A stretch of DNA of 64,000 nt, from positions 109,269-173,268 of the forward strand of contig JAHBTU010000006.1 in NCBI GenBank assembly GCA_019638455.1, given 5' to 3'. Made by a program: the position numbers and the translations under genes. Shown piece after piece: positions 1 through 9,200 of the stretch. The first letter of the stretch is position 1; every line of letters begins with the position of its first letter. This DNA is from Saprospiraceae bacterium (GTDB lineage Bacteria > Bacteroidota > Bacteroidia > Chitinophagales > Saprospiraceae). A model generated the notes under the pieces. That model was given only the letters and a program-made list of their open reading frames with translations, searched no databases and was not told the origin of the DNA.

Positions 1-529
1 GATTTTCGGCGGCGGCAAGGATGAAGTCGATGGCTTCTTTAAAGCCCATATTGAGCATTTCATCGGCCTCATCGAGCACGACGCGGCGCACGCCATCCAG
101 CCGGACGGCTTTGCGTGTCATCAAGTCCATGAGACGACCGGGGGTCGCCACCACGATTTGTGCCCCTGCCCTGATTTGCCGGATTTGGCCCTCGATGCCC
201 GCACCGCCGTAAACTGCCACCACTTTGTATTGATGGGCGAAGTGTGAGTAGTTGACCAAGTCATTGGCGACTTGCACGCACAGCTCGCGGGTAGGGCACA
301 TGATGAGCGCCTGAACGCCTCGCTCCGAGGGGTCAATCCGCTGCAACAGGGGCAGGCCAAAGGCGGCTGTTTTGCCCGTTCCTGTTTGGGCCAATGCGAT
401 GATGTCGTCGTCGGTGGAAAGTGCAGTGGGGATGACGAGTTCCTGCACAGGGGTGGGCGTTTCGAAGCCCAGTGCTGCAATGCCTTGCAGCAAGTCGTCG
501 GCGATGCCGAGATTCTTAAAAGCTGTCAT
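1..529 (-). CDS. DEAD-box ATP-dependent RNA helicase (N-terminal part; 3' end outside window)
   Basis: The first 176 residues read from an ATG at 529. They contain the Q-motif region (F-E-T-P-T-P-V-Q), Walker A AQTGTGKT, motif Ia PTREL, motif Ib TPGR and motif II DEAD, in the order and spacing of the RecA-like domain 1 of superfamily 2 RNA helicases. The family unwinds short RNA duplexes using ATP in ribosome assembly, RNA decay or cold adaptation; which role applies here cannot be decided without the C-terminal half. The gene follows rpoC on the same strand but is separated by 448 bases with a strong rpoC terminator, so it is probably its own transcription unit. A terminator-like hairpin sits 18 nt before the start codon. 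Confidence 0.93.
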   Translation of the reverse strand, partial: MTAFKNLGIADDLLQGIAALGFETPTPVQELVIPTALSTDDDIIALAQTGTGKTAAFGLPLLQRIDPSERGVQALIMCPTRELCVQVANDLVNYSHFAHQYKVVAVYGGAGIEGQIRQIRAGAQIVVATPGRLMDLMTRKAVRLDGVRRVVLDEADEMLNMGFKEAIDFILAAAEN

Positions 530-545
530 TAAAAATGTGTGAGTT

Positions 546-581
546 AGAAAAAACAAGAGGGACTTGGCTGCCCAACCCTCT
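546..581 (-). promoter_or_regulatory. Terminator-like hairpin in the helicase leader (possible attenuator)
   Basis: On the minus strand AGAGGG (581-576) pairs with CCCTCT (561-556), and inside it TTGG/CCAA (575-572 with 567-564) closes a four-base loop, with a two-base bulge. The hairpin is followed by TG and six T residues at 553-548. This is the layout of an intrinsic terminator, yet it lies between the upstream gap and the ATG at 529, so readthrough would be needed to express the helicase. Regulation by attenuation is my inference. Confidence 0.5.
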
Positions 582-696
582 GCTCTTCTTCTCCACACAT
601 TCCGCCGGACGGGCGATTGCGAAAAACAATTGAAAGGAAGCCTTTGCCCTATTTTATCATAAAAGAGGATGTCTTACAAGTCTAAGTTTCGACTGG

Positions 697-771
697 GTTG
701 ACAAGATTTACGGTTTTTTCCCTTCGAAGAAGGGCTTGAATCATGTAAATCTTGTAAATCCTGTCAACAAA
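697..771. repeat. Inverted repeat of the TTGACAGGATTTAC type
   Basis: The left arm GTTGACAAGATTTAC begins at 697. The right side of the unit, ending at 771, reads in reverse complement as GTTGACAGGATTTAC followed by AAGATTTAC. A second small hairpin CCCTTC-GAA-GAAGGG (720-734) lies in the loop. A repeat with the same core word occurs at 48,177-48,243. There is no T-run in the right place for an intrinsic terminator. Confidence 0.55.
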
Positions 772-881
772 TTTCACTTGTGAGAAGTCCCCCTAACTTT
801 CCCAAAAATGTCCACAAAACATGGATTTCCAGAAAGCGGCGGTTTTGACTCGAATGGTCGGGGTCGGTCACATCTGCTCTC

Positions 882-928
882 AAAAAAGCGCCGCCGCCTG
901 AAACGAGTTGTCGAAACAAAGCGGCGGC
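882..928 (-). terminator. Intrinsic terminator after rpoC
   Basis: On the minus strand GCCGCCGC (928-921) pairs perfectly with GCGGCGGC (897-890), and GC plus six T residues (887-882) follow. It lies 50 nt past the rpoC stop codon and probably ends the whole tRNA-tuf-secE-rpoBC transcription unit. Confidence 0.8.
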
Positions 929-977
929 ACCATTAACTGTTTATCAATTGAAATGCCTGCGACGAGCAGCGCATTTG

Positions 978-3900
978 TCATTCATCTTCCACCAATACTT
1001 CTTCTTGCTGTTCGCGGAACGGGCGCCCCGAACCCGTGACCTGCAAGCGGTCGTATTTGCGCATGCCCGTGCCTGCCGGGATTTTTTTGCCTACAATCAC
1101 GTTCTCTTTCAAGCCCATGAGGTAGTCTTTCTTTGCAGCGATGGCAGCCGTGCTAAGCACTTTGGTGGTTTCTTGGAACGACGCGGCAGAAATCCACGAC
1201 TCGGTGCCGAGCGACGCTTTGGTGATACCGAGCAGCATCGAGACGGCGGTAGCCGGAATGGCATCGCGGTATTCCACAAGTTTCTTGTCGTTGCGCTTGA
1301 GGAAAGAGTTTTCCTCACGCACTTGACGGAGTGTCACCAAGGCACCTGCTTTTAGTTTGGTGCTATCCCCTGCGTCAATGACGAATTTTTTATCAAAAAT
1401 CCAGTCGTTGTAATCAATGAATTCGTTGCGCTCCACTGGTTCGCCTTCCAAGAAATGGGTGTCGCCTGGGTCAACGATTTCGAGACGGCGCAGCATCTGC
1501 CGCACGATGACCTCGATGTGTTTGTCGTTGATGTTGATGCCCTGCGAACGATACACTTCCTGCACGCCGTTGACGAGGTACGAGGAGGCTGCGAAAGGTC
1601 CGGCAATGGCCAGAATGTCTTTCACCGAGATGGCTCCTTCCGTGAGCGCGGTGCCAGCCCGCACAAAGTCGCCATCCTGCACGAGGACGTGCTTGGTGAG
1701 CGGGATGAGGTATTTCCGCTTTTGGCCGTCTTTTGCCTCGATGATGGCTTCGCGGTTGCCGCGCTTGAGCGCACCAAAGGTGATGACACCGTCAATTTCT
1801 GCCACGACCGCTGGGTTCGATGGGTTACGGGCTTCAAAAAGTTCGGTCACCCGCGGGAGACCGCCCGTGATGTCGGCGATTTTGCCCAGTTTGCGCGGAA
1901 TTTTCACGATTTGTTGGCCGGATTTCACTGCCTCTTCATCGTCCACGGAGATGTAGGCTCCTACGGGGAGAGAGTAAGTTTTGAATTCTTCTCCGGTTTT
2001 GGCATTGAGAATCGTGACGGAAGGGATTTTCTTTTTGTTCTTACTTTCAATCACTACCTTTTCTGCGAAGCCAGTTTGGTCGTCGCGCTCCATGCGGAAG
2101 GTGACACCTTCCTCGAGGTTGTTGTAGCGCACGATGCCGTTGAACTCGCTCACGATAACGGCGTTGAAGGGGTCCCATTCGCATATTTTGTCGCCACGTT
2201 GCACTTCTTGGCCATCGCTGACATGCAGGATGGAGCCATAAGGGATGTAGTTGTTGGCGAGTACCCGATTGTTTTTCGGGTCCACCATGCGAATTTCGCC
2301 CGTACGCGATACGACCACTTTCACTGGTTTTCCCTCAGCGTCTGCGCCTTCGACGGTGCGGATAGAGTCAAACTCCAACTTGCCGTTGCTGCGGGCAGTG
2401 ATGTTGTTCTCCGTTTGACCAATCATGGCCGTGCCACCCGTGTGGAAGGTGCGGAGTGTCAGCTGCGTACCCGGTTCGCCGATGGATTGGGCTGCAATGA
2501 TGCCGGTGGCATCTCCCATTTCGGCGATACGTCCGGTCGCCAAGTTTTTGCCGTAGCACTTGGCACAGATACCGTGACGGCTTTCACAGGTCAGCACTGA
2601 ACGGATTGTCACTGTTTCGATATCGGCGTTTTCGATATCGCCCGCGATTTTATCCGTGATGTATTCTCCCGCAGCCACAAGCAATGCCTCCGTTTCTGGA
2701 TGGTAGATGTCGTAGAGGCTGTAACGTCCTTTGATACGGTCTTTCAGATTTTGAATAATCTTGTCGCCTTCTTTGAGGGCGGAGGTATCAATGCCGCGAA
2801 GCGTGTTGCAGTCTACCTCGCGTATAACTACGTCTTGCGCTACGTCCACCAGACGGCGTGTGAGATAGCCTGCATCAGCCGTTTTCAATGCGGTGTCGGC
2901 CAGACCCTTGCGTGCACCGTGTGTCGAGATGAAAAACTCTTGCACCGAAAGCCCTTCAAGGAAGTTGGACAGAATTGGGTTTTCGATGATGGCTCCTCCT
3001 GTGTCGCCGGACTTACGCGGTTTGGCCATAAGGCCACGCAATCCGCACAGCTGTTTGATTTGTTGTTTGGAGCCACGCGCACCGGAGTCGAGCATCATGA
3101 ACACGGAGTTGAATCCCTGCTTGTGGGCGCTCAGTTCTTTCATGAGCTGGTCGGTAACGCGGTTGTCAGCGAAAGTCCATTTGTCAATGATTTGGTTGTA
3201 ACGCTCGTTGTAGGTGATGAGACCCATATTGTAGTTGTCCCACACTTCATCTACTTCGGTTTGCGCTGCCTCAAGGGCCTTGCGTTTCAAATCTGGAATA
3301 ATCAGGTCGCCCAGATTGAAAGAGAGACCTGCTTTGAACGCCCAACCAAAGCCCAGTTCTTTGATGTTGTCGAGGAATTCGGCGGTGGTTTTGAAGCTGG
3401 TGCGTCCCAATATGTCACCGATGATGCCTTTCAGGTTGCGTTTCGTGAGCAGTTCGTTGATGAAAGGGACACCTTGCGGCACGGCTTGGTTGAACAGCAC
3501 TCGACCTACCGTTGTGTTGATGCGTTTGTGGACGATTTGGCCGTTTTCATCTTGTGGCACTCGGCACTCAATGCCTGCATGGAGGTCGAGTTGGCCTTCG
3601 TTGTAAGCAATCAGGACTTCCTCGGTGGAATAGAATCGGCGGCCTTCGCCTTTCACCGGATTGTCTGGGATTGACTTGCGCTCTTTTGTCAAGTAGTACA
3701 AGCCCAACACCATGTCCTGCGATGGCAGTGTGATGGGCGAGCCGTCCTGAGGGTTGAGCATGTTGTGGCTCGAAAGCATCAGCACTTGTGCCTCCAAAAT
3801 AGCGGCGTGGCTCAACGGAACGTGGACGGCCATTTGGTCGCCGTCGAAGTCGGCGTTGAAGGCCGTGCAGACGAGTGGGTGCAGTTGGATGGCCTTGCCC

Positions 3901-5273
3901 TCTATGAGTCGAGGCTGGAAGGCTTGGATGGACAAGCGGTGCAGCGTGGGGGCGCGGTTGAGCATGACTGGGTGACCGCGCAGGATGTTTTCGAGAATCT
4001 CCCAAATAACTTGGTCTTTGCGGTCAACGAGTTTTTTCGCGGATTTCACCGTTTTCACGATACCGCGCTCGATGAGTTTTCTGATAATGAATGGCTTGAA
4101 TAGCTCGGCTGCCATTGCCTTCGGAATGCCGCACTCGTGGAGTTTGAGTGTCGGCCCCACCACGATGACCGAACGGCCGGAGTAGTCCACGCGCTTGCCG
4201 AGAAGGTTCTGACGGAAACGTCCTTGCTTGCCTTTTAAAATGTCGGATAGCGATTTGAGTGCGCGGCCACCTTCGGCTTTTACTGCGTTGGACTTGCGCG
4301 AGTTGTCGAAGAGCGAGTCAACGGCTTCTTGCAACATCCGCTTTTCATTGCGCAGAATGACTTCCGGCGCTTTGATTTCCAAGAGGCGCTTGAGGCGGTT
4401 GTTGCGGATGATGACACGACGGTAGAGGTCGTTGAGGTCAGAGGAGGCAAAACGGCCCCCATCCAACGGAACGAGTGGGCGCAATTCGGGGGGCACCACA
4501 GGCAGGTATTGAATAATTGCCCATTCGGGGCGCTGGCCCGAATCTTCCAGGCCCGAACGGAAAGCTTCCACCACGCGCAGGCGTTTGTTGGCGTCCGTTT
4601 TTTTGGCTTGGCTGGTTTCGGTGTGAGCGTCGTGGCGCAACTGAGCCGAGAGGTCGTCCAGATTGAGGGTGCTCAACAGCGACAGGATGGCCTCAGCCCC
4701 CATTTTTGCGACAAATTTGTCGGGGTGCGAGTCGTCGTGCAGCTGGTTGTCTTTGGGCAGTGCGTCGAGGATTTCGAGGTATTCTTCCTCGGTCAGCAAA
4801 TCCATGCGACTGATGCCTTCATCTGCTTTCACGCCGGGTTGTATCACCACATAGCGCTCGTAGTAGATGATGGACTCCAGTTTTTTCGATGACAAGCCGA
4901 GAAGATAGCCGATTTTGTTCGGCAGGCTCTTGAAGAACCATATATGTACGACTGGCACGACGAGGCGAATGTGCCCCATGCGTTCACGCCGGACTTTTTT
5001 CTCGGTGACCTCCACGCCACAGCGGTCGCAGACGATACCCTTGTAACGGATACGCTTGTATTTGCCGCAGTAACATTCATAGTCTTTGACTGGGCCAAAT
5101 ATGCGCTCACAGAACAGGCCGTCGCGTTCGGGCTTGTAGGAGCGATAGTTGATGGTTTCCGGTTTGAGCACCTCTCCATAGCTGCGCTCAAGGATTTCAT
5201 CCGGGCTGGCCAGCGAAATGGTTATGCTGTCGAAACCCTGGTCTGTTTTGTTGCTTTTCTTTTTGAAAGGCAT
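978..5273 (-). CDS. rpoC: DNA-directed RNA polymerase subunit beta'
   Basis: The 1,431-residue product is the beta' subunit of RNA polymerase, which carries the catalytic magnesium and most of the DNA-binding clamp. The zinc-ribbon cysteines of the N-terminal clamp (C-Y-C-G ... C-D-R-C-G) lie around residues 66-90. The invariant catalytic NADFDGD motif is at about residues 473-479. The second zinc site (C-E-S-R-H-G-I-C-A-K-C) is near 893-903. Length is normal for Bacteroidota. It is last in the cluster and is separated from rpoB by an FkbM-type methyltransferase gene instead of following it directly. The terminator at 882-928 follows. Confidence 0.99.
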   Translation of the reverse strand: MPFKKKSNKTDQGFDSITISLASPDEILERSYGEVLKPETINYRSYKPERDGLFCERIFGPVKDYECYCGKYKRIRYKGIVCDRCGVEVTEKKVRRERMGHIRLVVPVVHIWFFKSLPNKIGYLLGLSSKKLESIIYYERYVVIQPGVKADEGISRMDLLTEEEYLEILDALPKDNQLHDDSHPDKFVAKMGAEAILSLLSTLNLDDLSAQLRHDAHTETSQAKKTDANKRLRVVEAFRSGLEDSGQRPEWAIIQYLPVVPPELRPLVPLDGGRFASSDLNDLYRRVIIRNNRLKRLLEIKAPEVILRNEKRMLQEAVDSLFDNSRKSNAVKAEGGRALKSLSDILKGKQGRFRQNLLGKRVDYSGRSVIVVGPTLKLHECGIPKAMAAELFKPFIIRKLIERGIVKTVKSAKKLVDRKDQVIWEILENILRGHPVMLNRAPTLHRLSIQAFQPRLIEGKAIQLHPLVCTAFNADFDGDQMAVHVPLSHAAILEAQVLMLSSHNMLNPQDGSPITLPSQDMVLGLYYLTKERKSIPDNPVKGEGRRFYSTEEVLIAYNEGQLDLHAGIECRVPQDENGQIVHKRINTTVGRVLFNQAVPQGVPFINELLTKRNLKGIIGDILGRTSFKTTAEFLDNIKELGFGWAFKAGLSFNLGDLIIPDLKRKALEAAQTEVDEVWDNYNMGLITYNERYNQIIDKWTFADNRVTDQLMKELSAHKQGFNSVFMMLDSGARGSKQQIKQLCGLRGLMAKPRKSGDTGGAIIENPILSNFLEGLSVQEFFISTHGARKGLADTALKTADAGYLTRRLVDVAQDVVIREVDCNTLRGIDTSALKEGDKIIQNLKDRIKGRYSLYDIYHPETEALLVAAGEYITDKIAGDIENADIETVTIRSVLTCESRHGICAKCYGKNLATGRIAEMGDATGIIAAQSIGEPGTQLTLRTFHTGGTAMIGQTENNITARSNGKLEFDSIRTVEGADAEGKPVKVVVSRTGEIRMVDPKNNRVLANNYIPYGSILHVSDGQEVQRGDKICEWDPFNAVIVSEFNGIVRYNNLEEGVTFRMERDDQTGFAEKVVIESKNKKKIPSVTILNAKTGEEFKTYSLPVGAYISVDDEEAVKSGQQIVKIPRKLGKIADITGGLPRVTELFEARNPSNPAVVAEIDGVITFGALKRGNREAIIEAKDGQKRKYLIPLTKHVLVQDGDFVRAGTALTEGAISVKDILAIAGPFAASSYLVNGVQEVYRSQGININDKHIEVIVRQMLRRLEIVDPGDTHFLEGEPVERNEFIDYNDWIFDKKFVIDAGDSTKLKAGALVTLRQVREENSFLKRNDKKLVEYRDAIPATAVSMLLGITKASLGTESWISAASFQETTKVLSTAAIAAKKDYLMGLKENVIVGKKIPAGTGMRKYDRLQVTGSGRPFREQQEEVLVEDE

Positions 5274-5321
5274 ATTGCTGTTGAGAATTTGAAAGTCCGA
5301 GATTCAGTGTTTGGTATTTTG

Positions 5322-5331
5322 AGGGGCATCG
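5322..5331. repeat. Direct repeat flanking the FkbM gene, rpoC side
   Basis: The 10-mer AGGGGCATCG occurs here and again in the same orientation at 6197-6206, on the other side of the methyltransferase gene. The 865 bp from one copy to the other contain only that gene and its margins. This could be a scar of insertion by short-homology recombination; a chance match is not excluded. Confidence 0.5.
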
Positions 5332-5379
5332 CCGCATCTCACAAGCGCGGCGACAGAAAGATTTTCACCTAAAATGTGC

Positions 5380-6150
5380 TCACGTTTTGCCTTGTGGGCG
5401 CTTGAGCACCCAAATCAATCCATCTTCTATCAGCAGCTTCAAGCCTGCGCTTTCGAGCAGAACCCGACATTCAGTCACTTCTTCGTCGGAGAGTAATTCT
5501 GGATGTGGGTGTATTTCCAAAACAACGGTGTGAAGCTGCTCAAGCCACTGACGGTTCTCCCGCAAAAAGACCAATTCGCCACCTTCGATATCCATGATGA
5601 GCGTGTCGAACTTTAGGTTGTGTGCCTGCTCCAACTCACCCACCGTCTTGCCTCTGACGCTTATCTTTTCGGACCATTTTCGGCGCATGCTGCTTTCGCC
5701 GATAGTTGGGCCGATGTAGAAGTCGTTGGAAGCGTTGCTTGATATCATGCAATTTTCGATAGAGAACGCGCTGTTGTTGTGGGCCTTGTTCCGCTCTATG
5801 TAGGGTATCATTTTCGGATTGGCTTCCACCACTACATGCTGTTCGGGATGTTTGAGAAGTTGATTGGCCACGCAAGCCACCACCCCAAGACATCCTCCCA
5901 ATTCCAACACGCTTGCCTCCGGGTCTAAGTATTCCTCCAAATAAATGCGCTCGCGTTTTTCGTAAGAGCCTATTTGAAATTGTCCTCGTAGGCGTATATC
6001 CGTCACATCATAGGGAACCAGCAATTCCACACCGTTCAACCTTACTTTTTCTTTTTGCAGCATGGTGAAATACATCCCTGCCAACCAAGTCTTTGTATGA
6101 AACTTGAGCAGGTTGAAGTCTTTGCTCAAATGTTGAATCGTGACACCCAT
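5380..6150 (-). CDS. FkbM family SAM-dependent methyltransferase inside rpoBC
   Basis: The 256-residue product has the core of an FkbM-type class I methyltransferase: the SAM-binding glycine motif V-L-E-L-G-G-C-L-G near residue 81, the acidic ribose-contact E-A-N-P segment about 25 residues later, and the family signature M-D-I-E-G-G-E near residue 190, followed by a beta-strand V-V-L-E-I-H. FkbM enzymes usually O-methylate sugars or secondary metabolites, and the N-terminal ~75 residues resemble the leader region found in such proteins. Its position is odd: it sits between rpoB (88-nt gap) and rpoC (106-nt gap) on the same strand, so it should be co-transcribed with RNA polymerase subunits. 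Nothing in its sequence points to RNA polymerase or RNA as a target. No signal peptide is seen. Confidence 0.9.
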   Translation of the reverse strand: MGVTIQHLSKDFNLLKFHTKTWLAGMYFTMLQKEKVRLNGVELLVPYDVTDIRLRGQFQIGSYEKRERIYLEEYLDPEASVLELGGCLGVVACVANQLLKHPEQHVVVEANPKMIPYIERNKAHNNSAFSIENCMISSNASNDFYIGPTIGESSMRRKWSEKISVRGKTVGELEQAHNLKFDTLIMDIEGGELVFLRENRQWLEQLHTVVLEIHPHPELLSDEEVTECRVLLESAGLKLLIEDGLIWVLKRPQGKT

Positions 6151-6196
6151 TGCTTAGAAAAGAATGAAGTTGCGATGCGGAATTGCTGTGTGTCCA

Positions 6197-6206
6197 AGGG
6201 GCATCG
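6197..6206. repeat. Direct repeat flanking the FkbM gene, rpoB side
   Basis: Second copy of AGGGGCATCG, matching 5322-5331 in the same orientation. Removing the DNA between the copies would leave an rpoB-rpoC spacer of roughly 90 bp. Confidence 0.5.
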
Positions 6207-6238
6207 TTTCTTGTCGAAATGAAAGCCCTGCGTCGTGG

Positions 6239-9200
6239 TTATTCAAATTTCACGTCCAACGCCAAGCCGCGCAATTCGTGCACGAGGACGTTGAATGATT
6301 CGGGTATGTTGGCATCGGGCAGGTTGTCTCCCTTGACGATGGCCTCATAAGCTTTGGCACGCCCCTGAATATCGTCTGACTTGTAGGTCAGCAGTTCTTG
6401 CAGGATGTTGGATGCGCCATAAGCTTCAAGTGCCCACACTTCCATCTCGCCAAAGCGTTGGCCGCCAAACTGTGCCTTGCCGCCAAGTGGCTGCTGAGTG
6501 ATGAGCGAGTATGGGCCGATGGAGCGAGCGTGCATCTTGTCGTCCACCATGTGGCTGAGTTTGAGCATATAGATGATGCCCACCGTCGCTTTTTGGTGGA
6601 AGCGGTCGCCCGTTTCGCCGTCGTGGAGATACGTCTGGCCCAGTTCGGGCAGGCTTGCCTTTTCAATCCATTCTTCTACCTCGTCGGTCTTGGCTCCATC
6701 GAAAATCGGAGTGGCGAATTTGACACCTAATTTCTCTCCAGCCCATCCCAACACGGTCTCAAAGATTTGTCCCAAGTTCATACGCGAAGGCACGCCGAGC
6801 GGATTGAGCACCACGTCAACGGGGGTGCCATCTTCGAGGAACGGCATATCTTCCATGCGCACGATGCGGCTCACGATGCCCTTGTTGCCGTGGCGACCTG
6901 CGAGTTTATCGCCTACTTTCAACTTGCGCTTTTTAGCAAGATAGACTTTCGCCAGTTTCAACACGCCAGCGGGCAGTTCGTCGCCAATGCTGATGTTGAA
7001 TTTTTCACGCTTATATCGGCCTACTTCTTCATTGACCTTGATGCTGTAATTGTGCAGGAGCCGGGCAATCAAGTGGTTGGTGTGCTTTTCGCTCGTCCAG
7101 TTGGTGTAGTCCACCTCGGCGTAGTTGATTTGCTCGCGCAATGCCTGCACGGTGAGTTTGCTACCTTTGGGCAACATTTCCTCGCCATAGATGCTGCGAA
7201 TGCCGTTGGTGGTCTTGTCTTTCACCAGCACCTGAAGTTTGTCTATCAGGGTGGTTTTCAACTTGTTGAGTGCTACTGCGTGTTCGTCGTCGAGCTTGTC
7301 GAGCAGTGCCTTTTCTGACTCTTTGATTTGCTTGTCTTTTTTGGCACGGGCAAACAATTGCTTGTCAATCACCACCCCGTTGATGCTCGGCGGCACTTTC
7401 AAAGAGGCATCTTTCACGTCGCCGGCCTTGTCGCCGAAAATAGCGCGAAGCAGCTTTTCTTCGGGTGTCGGGTCGGTTTCGCCTTTGGGCGTGATTTTGC
7501 CTATGAGAATATCGCCCTCTTTGGCCCAAGCGCCGATGCGGATGATGCCATTTTCGTCCAAATCTTTCGTGGCTTCCTCGCTCACGTTCGGAATGTCGGC
7601 AGTCAGCTCTTCCTCGCCCAGCTTGGTATCGCGCACATCCAACTCAAAGTGTTCGATGTGGATGGAGGTGAACACATCTTCCTGCACTACTCGTTCGGAC
7701 AGCACGATGGCATCCTCAAAGTTGTAGCCTTTCCACGGCATGAACGCCACTTTGAGGTTTTGCCCCAACGCGAGCTCGCCGTTCTCGGTCGCGTAACCTT
7801 CGCAGAGAATATCGCCTGCTTCCACACGCTGACCACGCCGCACGATGGGCTTCAAGTTGATGCAAGTGCCTTGGTTGGTACGCATGAACTTGGTGAGTTT
7901 GTAGGTCTTGCGCGCATCCTCGAACGAAACCAATTGGTCTTCTTCGGTGCGGTCGTAGTTGATGATGATTTCGTTGGCATCCACATACTCCACTACCCCG
8001 CTGCCCTCGGCATTGATGAGCATGCGCGAGTCGCGGGCGACTTTGGCTTCCAATCCCGTGCCCACGATAGGCGAGTGAGGCCGAATGAGGGGCACCGCTT
8101 GGCGTTGCATGTTGGAACCCATGAGTGCACGGTTGGCATCGTCGTTTTCCAGAAACGGAATCAGTGAGGCCGACACGCCCACGATTTGGTTGGGTGCCAC
8201 GTCAATATATTCCACCTCATCGGGTGTCAGAATCGGGAAGTCGCCGTGTTCGCGTGCTTTCACGCGGTCGTTGAGGAATGCTCCATTCTCGCCCACGGGG
8301 GTGTTGGCCTGCGCGATTTTCATGAAGTCCTCGGCTTCGGCAGAGAGGTACTGCACATCACCTTCAAGCACCACTTTGCCATCTCTCACATGACGATAGG
8401 GCGTTTCCAAAAAGCCCATCTTGTTGATTTTGGCATGGGTGCAGAGGGTGGAGATGAGACCAATGTTGGGCCCCTCCGGTGTCTCGATGGTGCAAAGACG
8501 TCCGTAGTGCGAATAGTGCACGTCGCGCACCTCAAAACCAGCGCGTTCGCGGGAAAGACCGCCTGGGCCGAGTGCCGAGATACGACGCTTGTGCGTGATT
8601 TCGGAGAGCGGGTTGGTCTGGTCGAGGAATTGCGACAACTGGCTGGTGCCAAAAAACGAGTTGATGACCGACGACAAGGTGCGCGCATTGATAAGGTCAA
8701 TGGGCGTGAACACCTCGTTGTCGCGTACGTTCATGCGTTCGCGGATAGTGCGCGCCATGCGAGCAAGACCAACACCGAATTGCGCGTAGAGCTGCTCGCC
8801 CACCGTGCGAACTCGCCGGTTGGAAAGGTGGTCAATGTCGTCAATTTCAGCCTTGTTGTTTATCAAAGAGACAATATAGCGCACGATGGCGATAATGTCT
8901 TCTTTGGTCAAGACCAAGTTGTTGGGGTCAATGTTCGTCTGGAGTTTGCGATTGATTTTGAAACGGCCTACCTCACCGAGGTTGTAGCGTTTATCAGAGA
9001 AAAACAGCTTGTCAATGATGCCACGCGCTGTTTCATCGTCTGGGGGGTCGCTGCCGCGGAGTTGGCGGTAGATGTAGGTGACGGCCTCGATTTCGCTTGA
9101 GGTTGGGTCTTTTTGCAGCGTATTGTAAATAATGGAGAAGTCCTCCTCGATGTCGGTGCGCTGAAGGATAATGGTCGTCGTGCCAGCCTCGAGTATTTGC

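Larger units (their letters stand above)
530..977. other. Intergenic gap between the helicase and rpoC
   Basis: This 448-base gap has no credible reading frame. It holds the helicase leader hairpin (546-581), a word-type inverted repeat (697-771) and the rpoC terminator (882-928). I see no clear TAnnTTTG promoter box for the helicase. Confidence 0.7.

Noticed and set aside
948..2600. Long open frames on the strand opposite rpoC, up to 381 codons
   Set aside because: They mirror rpoC codon bias on the other strand and have no family features.
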